Below, piece after piece: positions 1 through 6,944 of a DNA stretch of 7,487 bases. Both the position numbers and the translations under genes were made by a program. Source of the stretch: Microcaldota archaeon. GTDB lineage: Archaea; Iainarchaeota; Iainarchaeia; JAADDC01. Location of the stretch: the NCBI GenBank assembly GCA_027000685.1, contig JALTNN010000016.1:1-7487 (forward strand), read 5' to 3'. How positions within the stretch are numbered: the stretch's first letter is position 1; the number at the start of each line of letters is the position of its first letter. Under the pieces are notes generated by a model. The model was not told where the DNA came from. It searched no databases and saw nothing but the letters and a program-made list of their open reading frames with translations.

Positions 1-1242
1 GCTACACTCAACATAGTGCCACCTCCGAGGGCAGATATGTCGCTCCGCCTGTTCTATCTAAGGCATAAGATAACGTTCACAACCATCTATCGGGAGAAAA
101 GGTTCTACGAGGGCGTGCTCTTTGTGGCGGGCGAGCCAGGCTTACCCTCAGAGGTAAACCAAGCCGTGGCGGAAGTTCTGGTGAACAACCCAACAGATGT
201 CACACTACTGCTAACGATTGGGGTGAGTGGACCGTGTGTACAGGAGAAAAACTTCTACATCGTGAAGAGGCCCGGTCTCAGCAGCTATTGGCTCACATTC
301 CAGCTCACCCAGCCCTCTCAGGCGTGTAACATTAGTTTCAAGCTCTTCTACCCCCAAGACACCAGACCAAAGAATAACAGGAGCACCACTACAACACCTG
401 TCTGGAATCTGTTCATGTGCAAGAGTGGACCGGAGTGCGGTCAGGACCTCTCTAAGGCGCTGGGTGAGGTGCAGGATGGGCTCAGGTCCATAGTGGTGCT
501 CACAAACAACGTAAAAGGAGTTACCGCTCCTACAGGCGACTTTAACTGGATGGTGGTCCTTGATACGAATGCCTATACCATTCTCAGTGCAACGAGGAAT
601 GGCTGTGGCCTCACGCTCAATTCAACAAAGAATCTGTACTTCTGGGGCAGACTCATGGGCTACTTTGATGCCCGGACGCTCACGGCTTCCGGAGATGCCC
701 TCTGCCTGAAGGGAAGCTCTTCGATATCGGGGTATGGGTATGCGGAAGTTATACCGGCTTATAACGCCATCCGCTTCCTAACGGGGAGCGATGGCTCAGT
801 AGTTAGGAACTTCAAGGTGAGCGGACACTTCATAGGGTATCCAAAGTGGACTGCACGTGTAGAAGCCAACGACGTGTGGCTGATCAACGTTGAAACGAGG
901 AACGATGTCTTATACCCCATTGGAGGTATAGACATAGAGGGGAACTACACCGTTAACCTACAAGACGTGAACATCATATGTGAGGGAGACCTCGTACGGT
1001 TCGGTGTTTACTCGAGGGGCGACTCCGTGGTCAATGTATACCTCACAAGCCGGGACAGCCGGATAACATGTAGTGACTCGGAGGACTGGGCCACACCTAC
1101 CACCTACGTTTCGCCATCCTCCTCTATAGCCGTGAGGTGCTTCGGATGTGAGAATGGGTACTCCCTCATCACGGATCCGAACGATACTCGTGGGGACGGT
1201 GAGATAGACTTTAGTAGTTGTGGTTGTGTACAGACACCTTGA
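1..1242 (+). CDS. Partial Cys-rich, probably secreted beta-rich surface protein (5' end outside window)
   Basis: I do not recognise this protein. The frame is open from the first base to a TGA at 1240-1242 (413 codons), so its true start and any signal peptide lie outside the window; the internal GTG at 16 and ATG at 37 are unlikely starts. The first ~120 codons look like a beta-sandwich, followed by a short Asn/Ser/Thr-rich linker (nt 364-405). The rest, mainly nt 545-1075, has short alternating hydrophobic strands, Asn and Gly turns and phrases such as VEANDVWLINVETRND, which suggest a right-handed parallel beta-helix. Twelve cysteines, including CFGC and CGC near the C-terminus, and five N-glycosylation sequons (NIS, NRS, NST, NYT, NDT) point to an extracellular, disulfide-rich glycoprotein. 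No C-terminal membrane anchor is visible, so anchoring, if any, would be N-terminal. Reality of the gene is fairly sure; location and fold are inference. Confidence 0.72.
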   Translation, partial: ATLNIVPPPRADMSLRLFYLRHKITFTTIYREKRFYEGVLFVAGEPGLPSEVNQAVAEVLVNNPTDVTLLLTIGVSGPCVQEKNFYIVKRPGLSSYWLTFQLTQPSQACNISFKLFYPQDTRPKNNRSTTTTPVWNLFMCKSGPECGQDLSKALGEVQDGLRSIVVLTNNVKGVTAPTGDFNWMVVLDTNAYTILSATRNGCGLTLNSTKNLYFWGRLMGYFDARTLTASGDALCLKGSSSISGYGYAEVIPAYNAIRFLTGSDGSVVRNFKVSGHFIGYPKWTARVEANDVWLINVETRNDVLYPIGGIDIEGNYTVNLQDVNIICEGDLVRFGVYSRGDSVVNVYLTSRDSRITCSDSEDWATPTTYVSPSSSIAVRCFGCENGYSLITDPNDTRGDGEIDFSSCGCVQTP

Positions 1243-1246
1243 CGGC

Positions 1247-1278
1247 TTATTATTAAACCCTCCTCCTCTTTTTCCTTC
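1247..1278 (+). promoter_or_regulatory. TATA box and pyrimidine spacer for smc (leaderless)
   Basis: The AT-rich element TTATTATTAAA (1247-1257) begins five bases after the upstream stop codon and is centred about 27 bp before the smc GTG, the usual distance of an archaeal TATA box from a transcription start. No Shine-Dalgarno sequence precedes the GTG, so transcription probably starts at or next to it, giving a leaderless mRNA. The 21 bases between box and start (1258-1278) are all C or T and include a run of five T, which could also end transcripts of the upstream gene. TATA function is inferred from position and composition. Confidence 0.6.
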
Positions 1279-4200
1279 GTGGCCGTACTGAAGCGACTCA
1301 CCCTGAGGAACTTCAAGTCGTTCAAGACGGCGGTTATACCCTTCGCGGAGGGCTTCACCGCCATCATGGGGCCAAACGGGAGCGGAAAGTCCAACATAAT
1401 AGACGCCATCATCTTCGTCCTCGGCGAGGGAAGACTGAGGCTCGTTAGGGCGTCAAGGCTGAGGGACCTCGTGAACGTGAAGGCGAAAGATGGAGAGGCC
1501 CTCGTCTCCCTCGACATCGAGGCAGACGGGAAGACCTACACCATAACGAGGAGCATAAACAGAAAGGGCCAGTCCGTTTACAGGCTAAATGGGAAGAGAG
1601 TAGCACGCCACGAGATAATATCCCTGCTATCCTCCCTTGGAATTTCCCAGAGAGGCTACAACTTCGTCCTACAGGGCGAAATAACCCGCCTAATAAAGAT
1701 GACGCCCCTCGAGAGGAGGGCAATAATAGACGAGATAGCAGGGATCTCGGAGTACGAGGAGAGGAAGGAGGAGGCATTGAAGAAGCTCGACGCCGTCTCC
1801 GAGAGGATAAAGGAGGTTTCAATAGTGCTCGGTGAGAGGGAAGAGAGGTTGAAAGTTCTGGAGAGGGAGAGGGAAGAGGCCCTGAAGTACCTCGAGCTGA
1901 AAGAGTACACCGCCTCCCTCAGGAAGGGGCTCCTCCTGAGGGACATCAAGAGGATGGAGGTCAGGATCTCGGAGATCGCCTCTGAATTGGAACGCAAGAG
2001 GATGGAGGCGGAGGACCTGAAGAACGAGAGGTTCCGCCTCGAGGAGGAGCTTAGGGTTCTGGAAGAGAGGAGCAGGGAGCTGACGAGGAGGATATCCGAG
2101 CTCTATGGTGGCGGTGAAGGTGCCTACAACGAGCTCCTCAGGGAGAAGGAGAGGGTGGAGGCGGACATAAAACATGCCCGCGTGAAGCTATCCGAACTCG
2201 AAGCGGAGAGGATAAGGATCGTGGAGGAACTCGAAAACCTCGAGAGGGAGATAAAATCCCTCGAGACTAAGATCGAGTCTGTCCTGGCCCGCAGAGCTGA
2301 GAAGGACGAGGAGGTGAACGCCCTCCGGCAGAGGATAAGGTCCTTGGAGGAGCTCATAAGGAGGGAGAGGGAAGAGGAGTTCGCGCTGCAGAGGAAGGTA
2401 GAGGAGATCGAGTCACAGATAACCTCGTTGAAGGAGGAGTATGCAAGGCTCAGGGAGGAGTATGGCAGGCTCCTCGGCGAGTATAATGCCAGGCTCGAGG
2501 AGCAAAAGAAGAGGAAGGAGAAGCTTGAGAAGAAGAGAAGGGAGATGGAGGAGCTCAGGAAGAGGCTTGAAGAGGTGGAGAGGGAGCTGAGGGAGGCAGA
2601 GGAGGAGAAGAAGGACGTCCTGGAAAGGGAAAAGAGACTGAACAGGGAATATCTCACACTACAGGAAGAGGTAAAGGCCCTCAGGGAAGAACTCGGGGCC
2701 CTGAGGGGGGCGACCCTTGTGCTCAAGAACCTCGGCGTCTCCACGGAGGTCATAAACGCCCTCCTCGACGCGCAGAGAAAAGGCGAGCTGAGAGGGATAA
2801 AGGGATACGTGGCGTCCCTCATACGCTACGACAAGAAGTACAGGAGGGCCTTAGAGGCGGCGGCCGGCAGGAGACTTTTCTACATCGTTGTGGAGACTGC
2901 TGAGGACGCCGTGGAGGCCATAAAGTTCCTGAAGAGGAACGGGCTCGGCAGGGCCACCTTCATACCACTCGATAGGGTGAAACCACGTGTCGTTGAGGCA
3001 CCGCAGGCCCCCGGGGTCATAGGGAGGGCGCTGGACCTCGTTGACTACGACCCGACGGTGAAAAGGGCCATGGAGTACGTGTTCGGCGACTCCGTTGTGG
3101 TGGACACCATAGACAGGGCGAAGAGGATGGAGGGGAACTTTCGCATCGTCACGCTCGACGGCGATGTGGTGGAGAGGTCTGGCGTCATAAGTGGGGGGTC
3201 TGTGAGGGGTGAGTCGGTCCTCCAGCTCTTCGAAGCCGAGAAGAAGAGGGGAGAACTCAGGGAGAAGGAGTTCAGGCTGAAAGAGGTAATATCAGAGCTA
3301 CAAGAGGTCAGAAAGGTTTTGGAGAGGCTGAACAGGAGGATAGCAGAGCTACATTCCAAGAGGGAGGGGATAAAGGCCCGTCTCGACGAAGAGACTGAGG
3401 AGGAGGTGGAGGATCTCGAGGAGCTCAAGAGAAAGGTTGAGGAGACGAGCGAGAGGATGACGGAGCTCGCCAACAGGATAAGCGACCTCGAGATGGAGAG
3501 GAGCAGGCTCGTGTCCCAAGTCAGGAAGTCAGGCTCCGACCTCCTTGAACAGCTCAACATGCTCAGGAGGGAGTACGACGCAAAACTCCAGGAGCTCCAT
3601 GAGTACGACTCACTCCTAAGGGAGAAAAGGACGAGACTGGACTCCCTGAAAGAACAGAGGGACTTGAGGAAGAGCCGCCTCTCACTCATCGAGGAGGAGA
3701 GAGTGCGGACGAAGGAGAGGCTTGACACCCTTGAGGAGCGGCTCAACTCTCTAAATGAAGAAATAACGAAGTTAGAGGAAGAGATGAAGAGGAACAGGGA
3801 GGAGCTGGAGAAGCTTATAGCCGAGAAGGAGAGGCTGGACGAAGAGTTAGGTAAGGTCTCCAGGAGGTTAGGAGGTATTAACTCGCGGCTTACCTCCGTG
3901 GAGAGGGACATAGCAGTCCTCGAGAGGGAACTCGGGATGTTGAAGTCCCAGCTCGAGGAGGTGAGGGGGGAGTATGAGGAGATAGGAGCAGAGCCCCTTG
4001 ATCCGCTCCCGCCCGAACCTGAGAAATTGCTGAGGGAAAAGATAGAAGAGATGAGGACGCTGGAGCCCGTGAACCTGAAGGCCATAGAGGAGTACGAGGA
4101 GATGAAGAGGAAAGTGGAGGAGGTTAAAGAGAAGATACGGAAGCTTGAGGAGGAGAGGAAGGCGATCCTCGATATGATTAACGAGATCGAGAAGAGGAAG

Positions 4201-4686
4201 AGGGAGGTCTTCATGGAGACGTTCAGGGGGCTTGCCCGCAAGTTCGAGGAGGTCTACAGGGATCTCGCAGGGGGGAGAGCAAGGCTCAGGCTAACAGACG
4301 ACAAGGACGTCTTCAACGCGGGTCTCATAATAGAGGCCACACCGAAAGGAAAGTCCCTCACTCACATGGACGCCCTCTCGGGTGGAGAAAAGGCCATGGT
4401 GGCACTCGCGTTCATCTTCGCCACCGCTATGTTCCGGCCGGCACCCTTCTACGTCCTCGACGAGCCGGACCTCATGCTGGATAAGGTAAACGCGGAGAAA
4501 ATGGCCCGCTACATAAAGAGGCTCTCGAAGACAGCACAGTTCATCATCGTCTCACACAGGGACGTCGTCCTCAAGGAAGCGGATCAGATCATCGGCGTTT
4601 ACCTCGGCCGTGACGGGAGCTCCGTCGTGGAGGTGAGGGTTCCGCAAGCCGCTCAAGCCTCTTCCGGAGCAACTCAGTCCTCTTAA
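1279..4686 (+). CDS. smc: Chromosome segregation/condensin ATPase SMC
   Basis: This is a complete SMC of 1135 aa, the usual length. It acts in the cytoplasm as a homodimeric ATPase that organises and helps segregate the chromosome, normally with ScpA-type kleisin. The N-terminal head carries Walker A GPNGSGKS at residues 31-38 and the Q-loop glutamine at 132 (FVLQGEI). A first coiled coil runs from ~160 to ~500, with the usual break near 275-286 (LYGGGEGAY). The hinge spans ~505-645 and ends VISGGS. The second coil runs to ~1000 and contains the family phrase EPVNLKAIEEYEE. The C-terminal head has the ABC signature LSGGEK (1033-1038) and Walker B FYVLDEPD with catalytic Glu1062. GTG is the only plausible start: the protein begins at once with the expected LKRLTLRNFKSF. 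I find no cysteine in the protein, hence no Rad50-type zinc hook. DEPD is a departure from the usual DEVD/DEID. Its last 98 bp overlap the convergent protease gene. Confidence 0.97.
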   Translation: MAVLKRLTLRNFKSFKTAVIPFAEGFTAIMGPNGSGKSNIIDAIIFVLGEGRLRLVRASRLRDLVNVKAKDGEALVSLDIEADGKTYTITRSINRKGQSVYRLNGKRVARHEIISLLSSLGISQRGYNFVLQGEITRLIKMTPLERRAIIDEIAGISEYEERKEEALKKLDAVSERIKEVSIVLGEREERLKVLEREREEALKYLELKEYTASLRKGLLLRDIKRMEVRISEIASELERKRMEAEDLKNERFRLEEELRVLEERSRELTRRISELYGGGEGAYNELLREKERVEADIKHARVKLSELEAERIRIVEELENLEREIKSLETKIESVLARRAEKDEEVNALRQRIRSLEELIRREREEEFALQRKVEEIESQITSLKEEYARLREEYGRLLGEYNARLEEQKKRKEKLEKKRREMEELRKRLEEVERELREAEEEKKDVLEREKRLNREYLTLQEEVKALREELGALRGATLVLKNLGVSTEVINALLDAQRKGELRGIKGYVASLIRYDKKYRRALEAAAGRRLFYIVVETAEDAVEAIKFLKRNGLGRATFIPLDRVKPRVVEAPQAPGVIGRALDLVDYDPTVKRAMEYVFGDSVVVDTIDRAKRMEGNFRIVTLDGDVVERSGVISGGSVRGESVLQLFEAEKKRGELREKEFRLKEVISELQEVRKVLERLNRRIAELHSKREGIKARLDEETEEEVEDLEELKRKVEETSERMTELANRISDLEMERSRLVSQVRKSGSDLLEQLNMLRREYDAKLQELHEYDSLLREKRTRLDSLKEQRDLRKSRLSLIEEERVRTKERLDTLEERLNSLNEEITKLEEEMKRNREELEKLIAEKERLDEELGKVSRRLGGINSRLTSVERDIAVLERELGMLKSQLEEVRGEYEEIGAEPLDPLPPEPEKLLREKIEEMRTLEPVNLKAIEEYEEMKRKVEEVKEKIRKLEEERKAILDMINEIEKRKREVFMETFRGLARKFEEVYRDLAGGRARLRLTDDKDVFNAGLIIEATPKGKSLTHMDALSGGEKAMVALAFIFATAMFRPAPFYVLDEPDLMLDKVNAEKMARYIKRLSKTAQFIIVSHRDVVLKEADQIIGVYLGRDGSSVVEVRVPQAAQASSGATQSS

Positions 4687-6634
4687 CGAGCCTCTTAATT
4701 TCCGCTTCAATAATCCCCTCCTCGTCCTTCTTCGAGAGCGGCTCCAACCTCTTCACTGCCTGTTCGAGGAGTGCCATTTCTCTGAGGATCTTCCGGGCCT
4801 CCTCCCTCTTTTCCTTTGGGATTAGTGCGAGACTGGGGTGTCTCGGCCTCGAAGACCTCAGAGAGAAGAGAAGGAGCACAATGGCGATGAGCAGGAGGAC
4901 GGAACCAACCACAATAGGTTGGACACCGATTTCTTCCGTCTCAACGACCTCCACGGCAGAAACAGCAATTGAGTTACTGAGTATCGAGAACTCCGAGGAG
5001 GCCTCTAGCATCTGGAGCGCCGTCCTCAGCATCTCCATCTTCTTTTCGTCATTTCCTATCTTGGCATACTCCCTTGCCGCCCTCTCGTAGTAGAGCCCGT
5101 GGTTTCTGTACAGCTCTGTCCACATCCCCTTGTAGTCCTTGGTCGTCTCGAGGAGCTGTGAGATCCTCTCCTCCACCTTCTCCTCCGGGACGTTCTCTGA
5201 GAGGAACACACCTTTTGCAAGGGCTGCCTCAGCGTATGCGGCGAAGTACCATCCCCTTCTATAAGCCTCCTTCGCCCACTCAAGCCTCTCCTTCGCAAGA
5301 CCCACATCCTTCTTTGAAGAAGAGATCAGGTCTTCGACAAAGATTATCTCGGACTTCGCGAACTCCTCCATATTGGATAGCTCGGTTCCACCATTTAGCT
5401 CATCCGCCACGTCAAGCATCATTTCGGCGCTCTTCATCCAGTACTCCACGCTCTTGAGTGTCCTGATAATGGTGAGCGGGTCGCCGGTAAGGGGCGCATT
5501 CAATGTGTACTCGGCCCTTATCAGCCTTTCCCTCGCACCCCCCACCCATTCGTAGTTTGCGGTCGTGAGTATGTACTTCTGAGCCCTCATCATGAGATCC
5601 TTGAGCCTTGACTGGAGCTCCTCGTAGTAGAGTTCCAAGGCGAGGGACTCAGGGTTCTTCATCGAGGGGTGTTCGCATATTTCGTTCACAGTGGAGACCG
5701 AAACGAGGGCGAGGTATGCATAGTTACCGGCGGTGTAGTAGTAACCACGGCTGTATGCGATCTTTGCCCTCTCGAGGAAACTCTCGCCCGACTTCCTGAT
5801 CTCCTCGAAGTAGGGCTCAGGGTTTGCACAGGGTGTATTCAGCTCCGCCTCAAGCTCATCGATAAGCTCTCTTACAACTTCCCCAAACCTCTCGGAGTAT
5901 GTGGTGGGCACCGGTGGTGGGATAAAGTTCAGCTCGGGGGTTGGCTCGGCTTCTTCTCCGATGTTGAGCTCCGGCGTCTTTCCCTCGAACACAATAAGAA
6001 CTGCTTGGCTGAGCGTTTCCACCTCGTATATATCCATGTTCCACTCTCTCTTCGCGACTTCAACGATGTCAACCTTCCCCTCAGAGGGGACTTTTATACC
6101 CGGCTCGATCTCCTCCTGTACGGGCCCTTCCGTGTACCTCTCGCCCTTGGGAATGAGAAAGACCTTTACACCCACCTCTGCCGCAGCCTTGGCCTTTGCA
6201 TAAATCCCCCCGACGGGCCCTACTCTACCATCCCTGTCGATCGTCCCCGTGGCGGACACTTCATCTGGCACATCCTTCCCGTTTATGGCTGCGTATACCG
6301 CGAGTGCGATGGCGAGGCCTGCAGACGGCCCGCTCACGTACTCCGCACCGCTCTCGATCGTGATAGAGTAGTCGTAAGAGGAAAAGTTCTTGCCAGCTTC
6401 CTCCACCGCTGCCCGTATCGCATCGGTAATGGACCTCTGGGTGTCCTCTCCCACAATGGAGTTGAGCGTGAGGGTAACCCTCCCAGTCCCCGGCTTCACC
6501 TCCACTATGAGCCTCGCCGGAATACCTTCTCCCGTCTCTGACACGGCAAAGACGTACATGTCTGCCGTGGCAGCGATTGCGTTACCTACGACGAGCAGGA
6601 GTACCAGACTCAGTAACACGGCTCTCCATCTCAT
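4589..6634 (-). CDS. Membrane-anchored archaeal Lon-like serine protease (S16, COG1750 type)
   Basis: Predicted secreted Ser-Lys protease of 681 aa with no AAA+ ATPase domain. Residues 1-21 form a signal peptide ending NAIA. The S16 domain (~25-218) has the nucleophile Ser104 in SGPSAGLA and the general base Lys147 in PVGGIYAK, 43 residues apart as in E. coli Lon (Ser679/Lys722). A Pro/Glu linker (~219-245, TPELN twice) leads to a long alpha-helical region with two related AK-AY-RG-Y motifs (~288-310 and ~450-471). One transmembrane helix lies at ~572-593, followed by a charged, coiled tail of ~88 aa. The catalytic domain is thus expected outside the membrane and the tail in the cytoplasm. 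The ATG at 6634 is chosen because GGAGGG lies six bases upstream and it gives a clean signal peptide. The start overlaps the upstream membrane-protein gene by 53 bp, so the two are probably co-transcribed. The natural substrate is unknown; surface protein quality control is a guess. Confidence 0.9.
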   Translation of the reverse strand: MRWRAVLLSLVLLLVVGNAIAATADMYVFAVSETGEGIPARLIVEVKPGTGRVTLTLNSIVGEDTQRSITDAIRAAVEEAGKNFSSYDYSITIESGAEYVSGPSAGLAIALAVYAAINGKDVPDEVSATGTIDRDGRVGPVGGIYAKAKAAAEVGVKVFLIPKGERYTEGPVQEEIEPGIKVPSEGKVDIVEVAKREWNMDIYEVETLSQAVLIVFEGKTPELNIGEEAEPTPELNFIPPPVPTTYSERFGEVVRELIDELEAELNTPCANPEPYFEEIRKSGESFLERAKIAYSRGYYYTAGNYAYLALVSVSTVNEICEHPSMKNPESLALELYYEELQSRLKDLMMRAQKYILTTANYEWVGGARERLIRAEYTLNAPLTGDPLTIIRTLKSVEYWMKSAEMMLDVADELNGGTELSNMEEFAKSEIIFVEDLISSSKKDVGLAKERLEWAKEAYRRGWYFAAYAEAALAKGVFLSENVPEEKVEERISQLLETTKDYKGMWTELYRNHGLYYERAAREYAKIGNDEKKMEMLRTALQMLEASSEFSILSNSIAVSAVEVVETEEIGVQPIVVGSVLLLIAIVLLLFSLRSSRPRHPSLALIPKEKREEARKILREMALLEQAVKRLEPLSKKDEEGIIEAEIKRLVKRTELLRKRLERLAEPSPPRRSSRHGRGKRR

Positions 6635-6905
6635 GTACAGCCCTCCACAGCTCCAGCTCAAGCTCCCTTCTTTTCAGAGCGACCATCACCACAACAACGA
6701 ACTCAAGCACCACGATGACGCCGTAGAGCACGACAACGGCGAGGTGTGCAAAGTAGCCCTGGGCATCGAGGAGGAGTCCTATTATCAGGGTGGCAAGGAG
6801 CACAGAGAGGAGCTCTACCTCCTCCCCCCAGCGGGAGAGGTAGTCCACTGTGAGCGTGGCCATGCCCACAAGCTCGAATGGTAGCCTGTGCTCCCTCGGT
6901 CGCAT
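6582..6905 (-). CDS. Small two-helix membrane protein of unknown function
   Basis: I do not recognise this 107-aa protein. After a polar N-terminus of about 29 residues it has two strongly hydrophobic segments (~30-48 and ~52-77, the second very Val-rich) joined by a short DAQGYF turn, so it is probably a membrane hairpin. A charged C-terminal tail (KRRELELELW... ending ARRR) follows; Arg/Lys flanking the second helix suggests both ends face the cytoplasm. Support for a real gene: an AT-rich element sits ~24 bp before the ATG at 6905, it fills the gap between rpl12 and the protease, and its end overlaps the protease start by 53 bp. The overlapping tail is read against the protease signal-peptide codons. 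There is no Shine-Dalgarno site, consistent with leaderless translation; an internal ATG at 6863 is a weaker alternative start. A role alongside the protease, for example as partner or inhibitor, is inference from context only. Confidence 0.72.
   Translation of the reverse strand: MRPREHRLPFELVGMATLTVDYLSRWGEEVELLSVLLATLIIGLLLDAQGYFAHLAVVVLYGVIVVLEFVVVVMVALKRRELELELWRAVHEMESRVTESGTPARRR
6641..6646 (-). promoter_or_regulatory. Ribosome binding site of the S16 protease gene
   Basis: GGAGGG on the minus strand lies six bases before the ATG at 6634, inside the coding region of the upstream small membrane protein. It decides the start: an in-frame TTG nine codons further up (6661) has no such site and would put a polar MSWSCGGLY stretch before the signal peptide. 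The placement implies re-initiation or translational coupling after the upstream gene. Confidence 0.65.
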
Positions 6906-6921
6906 CCAATGAATAAGGCAT

Positions 6922-6934
6922 CAAATAATAAAAA
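6922..6934 (-). promoter_or_regulatory. TATA-like promoter element for the membrane protein/protease unit
   Basis: Read on the minus strand this is TTTTTATTATTTG, centred ~24 bp before the ATG at 6905, in the only untranslated gap (6906-6944) between rpl12 and the next gene. Distance and composition fit an archaeal TATA box giving a leaderless message. The same T-rich stretch may instead, or also, be the rpl12 terminator. Confidence 0.5.
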
Positions 6935-6937
6935 GAA
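6923..6937 (-). terminator. Possible T-rich terminator after rpl12
   Basis: About eight bases beyond the rpl12 stop, the minus strand reads TTCTTTTTATTATTT. Archaeal RNA polymerase commonly terminates at runs of T without a hairpin, and I see no hairpin here. It coincides with the proposed TATA element, so one stretch may serve both roles. Confidence 0.4.
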
Positions 6938-6944
6938 GAGGGGG

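Noticed and set aside
3045..4241. Long Ser/Leu-rich open frame on the minus strand inside smc (also 2124-2822 and 1656-1997).
   Set aside because: These mirror the GAG/AGG/AAG-rich coiled-coil codons of smc, which read as Ser and Leu with few stops on the other strand. They have no domains or sensible context.
1279..4686. Considered Rad50 for the large coiled-coil ATPase.
   Set aside because: No CxxC zinc hook (no cysteine seen at all); a globular SMC hinge with the SGGS motif is present and the length and EPVNLKAIEEYEE phrase fit SMC.
5669..6541. 290-codon open frame on the plus strand opposite the protease gene.
   Set aside because: It lies fully antisense to the catalytic domain, which has clear S16 motifs. 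Its product has no recognisable pattern.
4589..6634. Considered archaeal LonB for the S16 protein.
   Set aside because: LonB carries an AAA+ ATPase domain with Walker motifs; this protein has a signal peptide, an N-terminal S16 domain and no ATPase motif.
6635..6661. Upstream TTG start (6661) for the protease.
   Set aside because: It lacks a ribosome site and would put a polar stretch before the signal peptide; the ATG at 6634 has GGAGGG at good spacing.
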